From Chryseobacterium formosense (GTDB taxonomy: Bacteria > Bacteroidota > Bacteroidia > Flavobacteriales > Weeksellaceae), in assembly GCF_900116415.1 (NCBI RefSeq), contig NZ_FPAP01000002.1, forward strand, positions 620,001 to 684,000: DNA of 64,000 nt. Direction: 5' to 3'. The number at the start of each line of letters is the position of its first letter. Position 1 is the stretch's first letter. A program made the position numbers and the translations under genes. Under the pieces are notes generated by a model. It ran no database searches. It was not told the DNA's origin and saw nothing but the letters and a program-made list of their open reading frames with translations. Of the stretch, positions 45,186 through 54,090 are shown one piece after another.

Positions 45186-48100
45186 TTAAGGATAAGTCCA
45201 AAGTATGTCTTTCTTTTTTGTGCCATCATTTATATAAATTTTTCCTTTACCTCCCACTGGTATATTTTCAGATTCATTACCGTCCTTATCTGTAAAATCA
45301 GAATAAGGAGTTCCCGACTGTGGCGCAATAGTTTCTGTTTCATTATGAGCAGCTTCATATATAGAACCTGCTGTTGCAGAACCTCCAGAAGAGATTCCAG
45401 ATTTTTGAACCATCAGTCCTGCTATGTAAGATTCTAATATTTCGTGTAAAGTCGTAGCACCTGGTTTATCAGCATTATCATCCATTTTCTTTAGAGCTTC
45501 TGGATTAAGCGATTGGTTTGTCGTAACAGCTTTCTTTCCATCTACTTCTGTTGAGCCTACTATAGCATCTTCAAATACTCCTATGTTAGGAGATTTTGAT
45601 TTAGTAAGTTTATCATCTGTAGCTGCAATTTGTACTTGAATAGAACTGTCTGTTGTCGCATCTAAAAGTTTTTGGGATTTAGCACTAAGTGTTTTTCCTT
45701 TTATTGCAGTTGCTTTTACTTTTCCGGTTTCATTGTTCATTGTTAACTTCAATTCTCCGCTTACAGATTTTCGAAGTTCTTTCAAAGTTTCTTGTGATTT
45801 ATTTCCTTTAATGATTACATCATAAACTCCACGTCCATCAGGGTCAATAAATTTTATAGGATTGTTCACAGCATAATTATAAGTTGACCATCTTCGGTAT
45901 TTCTCCGCCAGCGGATCCACAACACCCCATCTCCCAATATCCGGCATATAAAATCTTGCGCCATAGTCATACATTCCCGTTTCTTGCAATTCTTTGCCAT
46001 TATATTTCATTTTATAAGCATTCGAGCTATTTGCCTGATTATTATGATCAAACAACATCCCGAAAGGATAATAGTTGTTATTAGCAACAATCTCTCCCGG
46101 AATAAAATATTCAATACAATTTCCATCCGAGCATTCCCTAATTCTCTGATCACGGCTTCTTATGTTTCCGTCACGGTCAGAATCTGCATAGCTTAGTCTT
46201 ACGTTTCCTAAGTGATCTACATAATTGTACACATACAGATTGAGTAAAGCATCATAATAACCTTCAGATGTCGGAAGAAATCTTAACTTCATTGCTGCAA
46301 CAGATGTCGATCCCGATTCGTCTTCCCAAGGCTGAGTATATTTATACTGAAAACCATCCAGATAATGAGTTTCTACAGTTCCAAAGAGCTTCTTTATTTT
46401 TACTCCGTCTGCACGGTAAACATAATTGGTTACCTGTCCGTTCTGAGTAATCTGCTTGGGTAAATTTAAATAATTATATTGAATTGATGAAATGCCTTTA
46501 TCCTGAAAAGAGGTCATATTTCCGTTGGTATCATACCCAATATCTGTTGGCGATGATGTATAGGGATAGCTTTCACCGGTTTGTACACTTTCAGTTATTT
46601 TTTGCAGACGGTTACTTGCTCCCGCATTTTCATACTGATAAGAAAGATCATCAATCAGCATCGCTGTAGCGCCGTATCTTTGAGCAGATCTTTTCATGCT
46701 CATGATGTTTCCATTGAGGTCGTATGTTGCTTTCTCGTAATACTCTCTGATAGAGGGGTTTGTTTCATCCTGATAAAATCCTGCCGAAAAACGATTGAGA
46801 TTATCGTAAACATAACCATATCTTTTCAATGGCTCATTTTCCTGTGTAGAGGTTTTCCAGTCGATTTCTGCGATATTTCCGTTAAAACGGGGTTTTACCT
46901 GCAAAGCAGTATCTGAAGTGTCCGGAGTTACTAAACCTTCTACCTGATGGTATTTGATTTTATACCCAAAAAGGTCATTTCCAAGATTATTAGGGTCGTT
47001 GATCTTCGTCATCCATCCACGGATGTTGTACTCATAATCTATGGTTTGTAGAGGTGTTGCGATATTCGTTCCACCTACTTTTTTGGTTTGCAACTGTGAT
47101 AACTCATTGTAGGTGTTCTGAGCCAGGATTTCTTCAGCATTGTTGTCGATTTTATGCTTGTGCGTCAGCAGTCGATTTTGGTGATCGTAAGTGAAGGTTT
47201 CGGTGATTACCTTTTCGGTGTCTGTGGTTAATCTTTTGTGATAGGTTTTGCTCTGCAAGACGGTTCCTGCAAAATCAAGCTCAGATTCGGTTTTGGTGTA
47301 GCCTCCCAAATGATTGATGGAGTGACTTCCCACAGGTCTTCCTTTGGTATCGTAATAAGAGTAGCTTTTCGTCCAGTTATCGTCTTCAATATTCTTTACC
47401 AACGTCATTACCGGAAGGCTTTTGGTACTTTTCCCCAATGTCGCTGCATTATCCGTTAAAATGGTTTTCCCGTAAATTGTCCCCGGAAAAGCAGGATTGA
47501 AGCTGTACGAAGGATAAGTATCATAATAATTTATACTTAAAACTCTCATGCTTCCTGTAGGAAAAGCATTCTTGGTGTAAAACACGTCCATCCCGTTCAG
47601 GTTAAATGATGTTTCACTTCTCACCTCATTGTTTCCCGGATTAGCCGTCATGTTGTTTATAGCGGTCTGCATTGCCGTTCTGGTTGCTGTATTGGAAAAG
47701 AAACCGGTATAAACCACCCTTCCAAATGCGTCATATTTGGTAAACATCCAGCCTTTGGCGGCAAAATTATTGGTAGTCGTTCTCAGATTCGCATCCTGGG
47801 TAAGTACCAAACGATCCTGTTTATCATACACCATATATTCCCATCCTTTTCCGGGAAGTTTTTTCTCTACTAAACGATTTGTTTCGTCGTAACGGTATTG
47901 ATAGCAAAGGTTGTCGAAAGAGGTTAAAGACAAATTTGAGTTTGAGGCTAAAGGAGGGATTACAAATACAAGCTGATTATATTCATTATACACATAATAT
48001 GTATCTGCTTTTTCTGAAGGACTTAATACTTTTCTTACTAATAAAACCTGTCCTTCTCCGTTTTTAAACTCAATGGTTTTGTTTCCGTCTTCATCAGTTA

Positions 48101-48686
48101 CACTATTTTTTAATAGTTTATTAGCCTCGTAATTAACAGTCTGGCTGAGAACAGAGTTTGTAGCACCATTCACTGTTGTAGTCGCTGTGGTATATTTTTT
48201 AACGGCATCTTCAATGCTGTTGGCATCATACTCAAATTTTACGGGTTTATTGTTCCATGCACTTCCTACCTGCTTCTGTTCGAAAATCCTGCTTAGTGGC
48301 GAGCTTTCGAGAATTTTTTCAGCATATATTTTCTCCGAACCATATTGGGTGGGAGCGTTGGAGAGCGGAGCGTTATAGATTCCGCCGTTTAAGGTATTGG
48401 ATTGCGGAATGGGCAAGAAGTCTTTTACCTGTCTTCCGTATTGATCGTACTCGATGTGGGTAACAACATCTTTTCCTGTGGGAGAGGCTTTTACATTGAC
48501 TACCTGTTTCGGTCTTCCCAAACCATCGAAATACTGAACGGTTTGTATTTGTTTTGCTGTAGAGCTTGATGTAGCTACAGGCTCAAGATAAACTCTTGTC
48601 TGTACATAGTTTTCTGTATTCGTTGCCTGTGCATGGTAAAAACCGCTTACAAACAGCATATTGATGGGGATAATAAGTTTTTTCAT
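45186..48686 (-). CDS. Full-length Rhs protein with HE-type peptidase-like toxin tip
   Basis: The 1166-residue protein has a Sec signal (MKKLIIPINMLFVSGFYHAQ), a DUF6443 start (IQTVQYFDGLGRPKQVVNVK, EYDQYGRQVKDFLPIPQ), YD repeats (RYDETNRLVEKKLPGKGWEY, KYDAFGRVVYTGF) and the Rhs core end ([32 protein letters not shown]). The toxin starts near residue 953 and has TLHEILESYIAG (His1081, Glu1082) with YEAAH (His1114). The toxin is expected to be packed in an Rhs shell and released by cleavage at the DPDG region. An immunity lipoprotein follows, then ten displaced tips. It lies 7 bases after the YD-repeat partner gene. Confidence 0.85.
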   Translation of the reverse strand: MKKLIIPINMLFVSGFYHAQATNTENYVQTRVYLEPVATSSSTAKQIQTVQYFDGLGRPKQVVNVKASPTGKDVVTHIEYDQYGRQVKDFLPIPQSNTLNGGIYNAPLSNAPTQYGSEKIYAEKILESSPLSRIFEQKQVGSAWNNKPVKFEYDANSIEDAVKKYTTATTTVNGATNSVLSQTVNYEANKLLKNSVTDEDGNKTIEFKNGEGQVLLVRKVLSPSEKADTYYVYNEYNQLVFVIPPLASNSNLSLTSFDNLCYQYRYDETNRLVEKKLPGKGWEYMVYDKQDRLVLTQDANLRTTTNNFAAKGWMFTKYDAFGRVVYTGFFSNTATRTAMQTAINNMTANPGNNEVRSETSFNLNGMDVFYTKNAFPTGSMRVLSINYYDTYPSYSFNPAFPGTIYGKTILTDNAATLGKSTKSLPVMTLVKNIEDDNWTKSYSYYDTKGRPVGSHSINHLGGYTKTESELDFAGTVLQSKTYHKRLTTDTEKVITETFTYDHQNRLLTHKHKIDNNAEEILAQNTYNELSQLQTKKVGGTNIATPLQTIDYEYNIRGWMTKINDPNNLGNDLFGYKIKYHQVEGLVTPDTSDTALQVKPRFNGNIAEIDWKTSTQENEPLKRYGYVYDNLNRFSAGFYQDETNPSIREYYEKATYDLNGNIMSMKRSAQRYGATAMLIDDLSYQYENAGASNRLQKITESVQTGESYPYTSSPTDIGYDTNGNMTSFQDKGISSIQYNYLNLPKQITQNGQVTNYVYRADGVKIKKLFGTVETHYLDGFQYKYTQPWEDESGSTSVAAMKLRFLPTSEGYYDALLNLYVYNYVDHLGNVRLSYADSDRDGNIRSRDQRIRECSDGNCIEYFIPGEIVANNNYYPFGMLFDHNNQANSSNAYKMKYNGKELQETGMYDYGARFYMPDIGRWGVVDPLAEKYRRWSTYNYAVNNPIKFIDPDGRGVYDVIIKGNKSQETLKELRKSVSGELKLTMNNETGKVKATAIKGKTLSAKSQKLLDATTDSSIQVQIAATDDKLTKSKSPNIGVFEDAIVGSTEVDGKKAVTTNQSLNPEALKKMDDNADKPGATTLHEILESYIAGLMVQKSGISSGGSATAGSIYEAAHNETETIAPQSGTPYSDFTDKDGNESENIPVGGKGKIYINDGTKKKDILWTYP

Positions 48687-48693
48687 TGTGTTT

Positions 48694-51600
48694 TTATGGT
48701 TTGTAGTTGTAAGTGTTTTCTTTCAGGATCTTTCCTTCTTCATCAACAATTTTTTCAAGTCTGTTGGCTGTGTCATACCTGTAAATCTCCCTGATTCCTG
48801 ATGGTGGGGTAAGGGTAGTTACTCCGATCAAAGGATCATAGGTAATGGTTGCCATCTGAAAGTTTTTAAAATTAATATCGTTTCTAAGAGCATCCAAAGC
48901 GGTAATCAGGTTGTTTTCGGTGGCAGGATCTGCAGCATCGGCGTTGGAGGCATTGATGATGGCGGTGATTAAAGAATTGTTTTTGATGTTATCATACAGT
49001 GCGCCTTCGATTTTAGCAATAGGCTGCGTTTTATGATATCCCCAGATAATAGAAGTTGGTATGCCATTCTTTGTTGAATATTGCAAGAGATTTCCCTTAT
49101 CATCATATTGATCATAGGTTAATTGGGTTTGTAAAGGATTATTCCCGTGTGATTCTTTGATGAATTTTGGCAGATAAGATACATTATCAGACCAGGTATT
49201 TGAATAATCTATTTCTTTGGTATTGACCAGAATATCATTCTTCAATGTTTCTATTTTTTTGATTTCAGAGATGCGGTTTTGGGAATAAATAGAATTGTTA
49301 TCGGTATCATAGTAATACTTTGTTTTGATACTATTATCATCACTCGTAGTAACCCAATGCTCGGATATCATTTTATTGGTACTATTATATTCAAAAGTTT
49401 CATTCTGTTCCATCACTTTTTGAGTAGTCCCTTCATAGAAATAATTTCTGGTAGTTTTATTGGTGAGTTTTGCCCAACCGTATGCAGATATTAGTGGATA
49501 AAAATCGATATCATTGACAGGAGAAGTTCCTAATAAATGAAATTTAGAGAAAGAGTTACAAGAAAAAGAATTGCTGCAATCAAGAATTTCAGTTTGTGTC
49601 ATCTGCTGTGCTGCAAGATATCCCTGATAATTATGAATGGGCTTTAGTTTTCCCTGAAACAGCATTCCATCCGGTCTGTTAAATCTGTATCCGTATGTTT
49701 TTTCATAGTTTTCAAATGAATAGGTATTGATAGTTTCATTAAGCAGTCTTCCTGATTCATTTTTTATTCTTTCTTCCAGCAAAAGCCCTCTTTTGTAATC
49801 AATATTTTTAGAAGGTAAATAGGGTTTGGTGTATGTAATTAATTCCGTTTCAGGATAATCAATAGGAGATGAGAAAATCTGTTCTGTAGATCCTAATCCG
49901 GTTTCTGTAATTTTCACATTTTTATATCCTACACTGCTTCCTTGTGTGAATACCTGTTCCTGGTTTGATATAATAAATTTCGACAGGTATTGATAATCCT
50001 GACTATAAGTCTGAGAAGAAGAGTAAGGCGGTAATTCGCACTTTGTTCCTGATTGTTTTACAAATCTATATTCTTCGAACTTCGGTTTCCCAAAAACAAG
50101 AGATCCGCTGCTTCTAAAGCGATCAGAAGGAAGGTTGTAATTATATATTTTCTCTTTATTCGGTGTGATATTCTGACCAGATGCTTCATAATAATCTTGG
50201 GAAATGTCACCATCAAAATATCCAACTTTTTTAATTCTATTTCCTCCTCCATACAGAAATTTATTATTCGTATTGAAACTATAATAGTTTACGGTCATGT
50301 TATCCGTACCAGTATAATTTAAATCAAAATTATGTCGTCTAAATACATATTGAGTGTTGGGTTCTAAAATAAATTCTCTACAACAATTCGCTTCAGGTAG
50401 TATACAATGGATTGATCCGATAGGTATATTTTGCCCGTTAACAATTTTAGAAATCTGGAATGTTCTCGTCCAGTTGCTGGAATCATTATCCAAAACAATA
50501 CTGGGATATACAATAATTTTCCTCTTTTCTGTTGAAACAGGTATGTTTTGCGTGCTTGAACTATTGTTAAAATAATAAGGTACAGTTTCTACAAAAGTAC
50601 TATTGTCAGGGTTTTCCGCAAAGTCATTGATAGGCTCATTACCTGAAAAAGAATATTGATTGGGTTCAAAAAGAAAGATTCCAGAGCCTTTAGTAGGATA
50701 TTTAATCTTTTGTAGTAAATCATAGGTGCTGACTTTAGGTGATGCATCCCTCATGTATGTAATATCCTGTGCATTACAATTATCTGAATTAAAAGTGTTA
50801 AAATAACCCCAAAAATCCCTTCCAAAAACAGAAGGATTACCAGAAGGGCTGTTTCTTTTGTAATAAAATTCATGTTTTTCTGTACTGCTTTGATTAGGAT
50901 AACTTTTAACAATTGATTTCAAAAACATTCTTTTGACGATAATCTGGTTATAGTCATAATCTAAAGTAAACTTTGACACAAGAGATTGGTTGATGTTTTT
51001 TAATTGAATTTCCTTTAAGAATGGAGTGCTTGAATTTGTAGAATAGTCATCTCTTCCCGTAAGATATGTAAAGTCAATGATGGCTTTGTCAGCTATAGTA
51101 ATCGTTTTTATTTTCTTTGTTGTAACAATATTATTGCTGATAACTGTTGATTCCATAGGTGGAATTTCACCCCAGCAGTTAGCATATTTCATTGCATTCA
51201 GGGCAGCATTGTCATACTCATTTCTGGTTTTGTTGTATTGCAAATTGTTTTCTTTAAAAACAGTATCATCGTATGAAATGTCAAAAACTGTTTTATTATT
51301 AGAATCGATCACCTTTGTAAGATGAAACGAGCTTCTAAATTCTTTTTCGTCACTATGGGTATTAAAACTGACATTATTGTTATTTTGAATCGTATGATGC
51401 AACCCATCTGTTGATTTTATCGTAGTTTCATAAACATCAAAAATGTACTTATATCCTTTCTCATCAAATATTGTAAAACCTTTAGGGGTGTAGGGCTGAT
51501 TATAGTGAGTCTCAAAATGAGTCTGAATATTTAAACGGTAATCATTAAGAGGTTCAACAGTCAATTGGTTACCAATTTTTTTTAGATAGAAACTGCCTGT

Positions 51601-52182
51601 ATTACCCATGAAGTTAAATTGCCAGAGATCATGTTCAGTATCATATTTACCATTTTCTGCAGTTTCCCAATAATATTCATTAGCAATATTAGGATTGTTT
51701 TGTTCAAAATTAACAGGATTCTCAATCCATTGGTAATAGATATTATTGTGATTGTTAATAGTTGTATGATAAATTCCTACCTTACCATTTTGACTTGTCC
51801 CCGCCATTACCAATTCTTCATCGGGTAATCCTCTAACAGTTCTCGATATAGTTCCACCTGCAAAAATACTCCATCCCAATCCGACATCCCCGGCAACATT
51901 GTCAGCTTTTACATTTGATGGATGATATTTTAGTGAAATGTCTAATTCTATATCTTTCGAATGGGTAGAAAGTTTGTATAAAGGAATGTTAATATCAGGA
52001 ATTCCTGTGTATCCGCTTACAGGTACTTCTTCAAACTTCATTAATGATGCTACCGTAGGAGAAGCAGGAATGATCTGTGGTAACTCTGTTTTTATATTTT
52101 CTGTATTTAAAGCTTGCCCGTCTATATTTTCAGATAGTAAAAACAAGGTGAACAAATAGACTAATAGATGATTTTTTCTCAT
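48694..52182 (-). CDS. Large YD-repeat/RHS-like partner protein
   Basis: The 1162-residue protein has a Sec signal (MRKNHLLVYLFTLFLLSENI) and a start typical of flavobacterial RHS-associated proteins (FEEVPVSGYTGIPDINIPLY, VKADNVAGDVGLGWSIFAGG). The middle is beta-rich and the end has YD-like repeats (GIREIYRYDTANRLEKIVDE) and SIIWGYHKTQPIAKIEG. It lacks the DPDG joint and a toxin domain. It lies between a T9SS-sorted protein and the Rhs gene with gaps of 5 and 7 bases, so all three are one operon. By analogy with TcB/TcC pairs it could form part of the shell or cell-surface platform, which is inference. Confidence 0.75.
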   Translation of the reverse strand: MRKNHLLVYLFTLFLLSENIDGQALNTENIKTELPQIIPASPTVASLMKFEEVPVSGYTGIPDINIPLYKLSTHSKDIELDISLKYHPSNVKADNVAGDVGLGWSIFAGGTISRTVRGLPDEELVMAGTSQNGKVGIYHTTINNHNNIYYQWIENPVNFEQNNPNIANEYYWETAENGKYDTEHDLWQFNFMGNTGSFYLKKIGNQLTVEPLNDYRLNIQTHFETHYNQPYTPKGFTIFDEKGYKYIFDVYETTIKSTDGLHHTIQNNNNVSFNTHSDEKEFRSSFHLTKVIDSNNKTVFDISYDDTVFKENNLQYNKTRNEYDNAALNAMKYANCWGEIPPMESTVISNNIVTTKKIKTITIADKAIIDFTYLTGRDDYSTNSSTPFLKEIQLKNINQSLVSKFTLDYDYNQIIVKRMFLKSIVKSYPNQSSTEKHEFYYKRNSPSGNPSVFGRDFWGYFNTFNSDNCNAQDITYMRDASPKVSTYDLLQKIKYPTKGSGIFLFEPNQYSFSGNEPINDFAENPDNSTFVETVPYYFNNSSSTQNIPVSTEKRKIIVYPSIVLDNDSSNWTRTFQISKIVNGQNIPIGSIHCILPEANCCREFILEPNTQYVFRRHNFDLNYTGTDNMTVNYYSFNTNNKFLYGGGNRIKKVGYFDGDISQDYYEASGQNITPNKEKIYNYNLPSDRFRSSGSLVFGKPKFEEYRFVKQSGTKCELPPYSSSQTYSQDYQYLSKFIISNQEQVFTQGSSVGYKNVKITETGLGSTEQIFSSPIDYPETELITYTKPYLPSKNIDYKRGLLLEERIKNESGRLLNETINTYSFENYEKTYGYRFNRPDGMLFQGKLKPIHNYQGYLAAQQMTQTEILDCSNSFSCNSFSKFHLLGTSPVNDIDFYPLISAYGWAKLTNKTTRNYFYEGTTQKVMEQNETFEYNSTNKMISEHWVTTSDDNSIKTKYYYDTDNNSIYSQNRISEIKKIETLKNDILVNTKEIDYSNTWSDNVSYLPKFIKESHGNNPLQTQLTYDQYDDKGNLLQYSTKNGIPTSIIWGYHKTQPIAKIEGALYDNIKNNSLITAIINASNADAADPATENNLITALDALRNDINFKNFQMATITYDPLIGVTTLTPPSGIREIYRYDTANRLEKIVDEEGKILKENTYNYKP

Positions 52183-52187
52183 GTGTT

Positions 52188-53819
52188 TTATTTTTTAATC
52201 AATTTCGCATTCGCAGTTTTCTCAGTATCAGTTTTTATAACAATCAGATACGCTCCCTGAATCAGATTCTGTGTATTCATCTTCGTCACTTTATTTTTAG
52301 TTTTCAGGCTTTGTAATTGTCTTCCACCCATATCATAGAGAATAATATCAGCTTCCTTAAACTCAAAACCTACCTCCACATAGCAGTAATCGCTCACAGG
52401 ATTCGGATAAATCTTCATATCTTGTTTCTCGATCAGCTTGTTGATCTGGTCGTCGCCTAATTTCACAATCTTCCAGTTTTCTTTGCCTAATTCCTCAGCA
52501 CTTGTTCCGGCCAAAACAATCGAACCGTCTTTATTCATCTTCAGATCAGAAAGCCTTTCCTCTTTCTTTCTCGATTCTCCTTTTACGTGTTTTCTCCACT
52601 GCTCATTGCCATTATTATCAATGTAAAACATCCAGAACGTTTCATCATCGGCTTCAATTCTTCCTTCAGCCTGAGTATAACCGCCCAGTAAAATTCCTTT
52701 GGTTGAACTCACGCCATTCACCCCGCTTTCGGCATCCCGCATCCCGCTTATCACATTCATCCCCATCAGAATATCACGGTTCTTGAAGTTGTAGGATTTC
52801 TGCCACTGTTCATCACCTTTGGTATTGAGTGAAATTAACCACAGATCCGTCCCTTCTTCGATTCCTACTGTTTTATTTCCTGACCTTTCGGATCTTGATT
52901 CTCCACCGATAATATATCCCGAAGAAGTAAATGCCATTGTTCTTACATGATTATCTCCTTTACCTCCGAAATTCTTTTCCCATTCTACCTTTCCGTCTTT
53001 GTTCAACTTAACAATCCAGAAATCGCCTTCTCCATAATTCGCGGTAGCTTTAGGGTAACGGGATACGGGATTCGGGTTTTCTAATGACGAATTTTTAGCT
53101 GTTGTCCCGGAACCCGTACCACGGATCTCGGAACTCCTTGAATAAATACCCAACAATGCTCCGCCATCAGGTGTAGGAATCATCTTTTCAACTTCATCCA
53201 AACCTTTTCCTCCCAAAATTATTTCTGAGAGTATTTTTCCGTTTTTATCCAGTCTCGAGATAATCACATCTTTCGAACCGAAACCGTTTGGTGAATTCTG
53301 AACATTTCCGGCCACCATAAATCCTAAATCTGCCGTCTGAATCACCGATCTTGCTTCTTCATCCTGTGAAGTTCCCAAAGTTTTCTGCCAAAGCTCATCT
53401 CCGAATTCGTTGATTCTGATCAGCCAGATATCAGATCCGCCTTTTGAATCGTCTTTTTTATCCAAACCTTTTGAAGAATATGTCGTTCCAGAAATCAAAA
53501 ATCCTCCGTCTTGTGTGGAAATTGTCGACGAAAGAAAATCATGGTTCTGTCCCGAGAAATATTTTTCCCAGACTTCCTCACCCTGTTGATCGAGTTTCAC
53601 CAAATGAAAATCGTATCCGTTGTTTTGTTTGTTTTCGGTAGTGATCTTTTTCGACTGAATCGAGCTTCCCGTAATAAGATATTGCTGATCGACTGTCGTG
53701 GTGACCTGCGAAAGAAAATCCTGTGTCGAAGATTTGATATCTTTCTGCCATACCACTTCCTGAGAATACAATACAGCAGTCGTACATATAAGAAATGTAC
53801 TCATGTAGAGTTTTTTCAT
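52188..53819 (-). CDS. T9SS-sorted beta-propeller protein
   Basis: The protein of 543 residues has a Sec signal (MKKLYMSTFLICTTAVLYSQ) and repeated propeller units (GFLISGTTYSSKGLDKKD, GGALLGIYSRSS, WKIVKLGDDQ). It ends in a type A T9SS sorting domain (IYPNPVSDYCYVEVG, ADIILYDMGGRQLQSLKTK, GAYLIVIKTD). It should cross the outer membrane by the type IX system and stay at the surface or be released. It heads the operon with the two YD-repeat proteins, so it may anchor or display them. A candidate promoter lies 26 bases upstream. Confidence 0.85.
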   Translation of the reverse strand: MKKLYMSTFLICTTAVLYSQEVVWQKDIKSSTQDFLSQVTTTVDQQYLITGSSIQSKKITTENKQNNGYDFHLVKLDQQGEEVWEKYFSGQNHDFLSSTISTQDGGFLISGTTYSSKGLDKKDDSKGGSDIWLIRINEFGDELWQKTLGTSQDEEARSVIQTADLGFMVAGNVQNSPNGFGSKDVIISRLDKNGKILSEIILGGKGLDEVEKMIPTPDGGALLGIYSRSSEIRGTGSGTTAKNSSLENPNPVSRYPKATANYGEGDFWIVKLNKDGKVEWEKNFGGKGDNHVRTMAFTSSGYIIGGESRSERSGNKTVGIEEGTDLWLISLNTKGDEQWQKSYNFKNRDILMGMNVISGMRDAESGVNGVSSTKGILLGGYTQAEGRIEADDETFWMFYIDNNGNEQWRKHVKGESRKKEERLSDLKMNKDGSIVLAGTSAEELGKENWKIVKLGDDQINKLIEKQDMKIYPNPVSDYCYVEVGFEFKEADIILYDMGGRQLQSLKTKNKVTKMNTQNLIQGAYLIVIKTDTEKTANAKLIKK

Positions 53820-53844
53820 GATTTGAGTTTTTATTAATTGGATG

Positions 53845-53852
53845 CAAATTTA
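53845..53852 (-). promoter_or_regulatory. Candidate -7 promoter element of the Rhs operon
   Basis: On the minus strand this reads TAAATTTG, matching TAnnTTTG, 26 bases before the start at 53819. A -33 element at the right distance was not seen. Apart from this site and the nuo terminator, the gap 53820-54090 holds nothing I can identify. Confidence 0.4.
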
Positions 53853-54042
53853 ATAATTAAATTGATATTTTCATTTAAACCAATGAAATTTAATGATATA
53901 GACTTATAATAAAACAAATCTATTAAGACACTGCGACAAAATATGTCGTATATTAATTACAGCATATACTCATATTCAATTCTATGTTATGGGATAAAGT
54001 TTTCTTTTTGTAAGTTCATACTCTTAGCAACTTTAACATAAA

Positions 54043-54069
54043 AAAACCTTCCAAAATCTGGAAGGTTTT
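54043..54069 (-). terminator. Terminator of the nuo operon
   Basis: AAAACCTTCCA pairs perfectly with TGGAAGGTTTT around a 5-base loop, 22 bases after the nuoN stop. A T-run follows on the minus strand. Confidence 0.9.
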
Positions 54070-54090
54070 AATTTTATATGCTGTTTCAGA

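Noticed and set aside
29360..46000. Regularly spaced repeats that might be read as a CRISPR-like or integron array
   Set aside because: The repeated unit is coding (Rhs core end), the spacing is 1.0-1.7 kb and the intervening parts are genes. No short identical repeats with spacers, no cas genes, no integrase and no attC consensus were seen.
45884..46196. Plus-strand open frames repeated opposite each Rhs tip
   Set aside because: They recur because the sense DNA recurs; they show no start context or own conservation pattern.
53511..53837. Plus-strand open frame opposite the start of the T9SS-sorted protein
   Set aside because: It lies wholly antisense to a well-supported gene and has no recognisable features.
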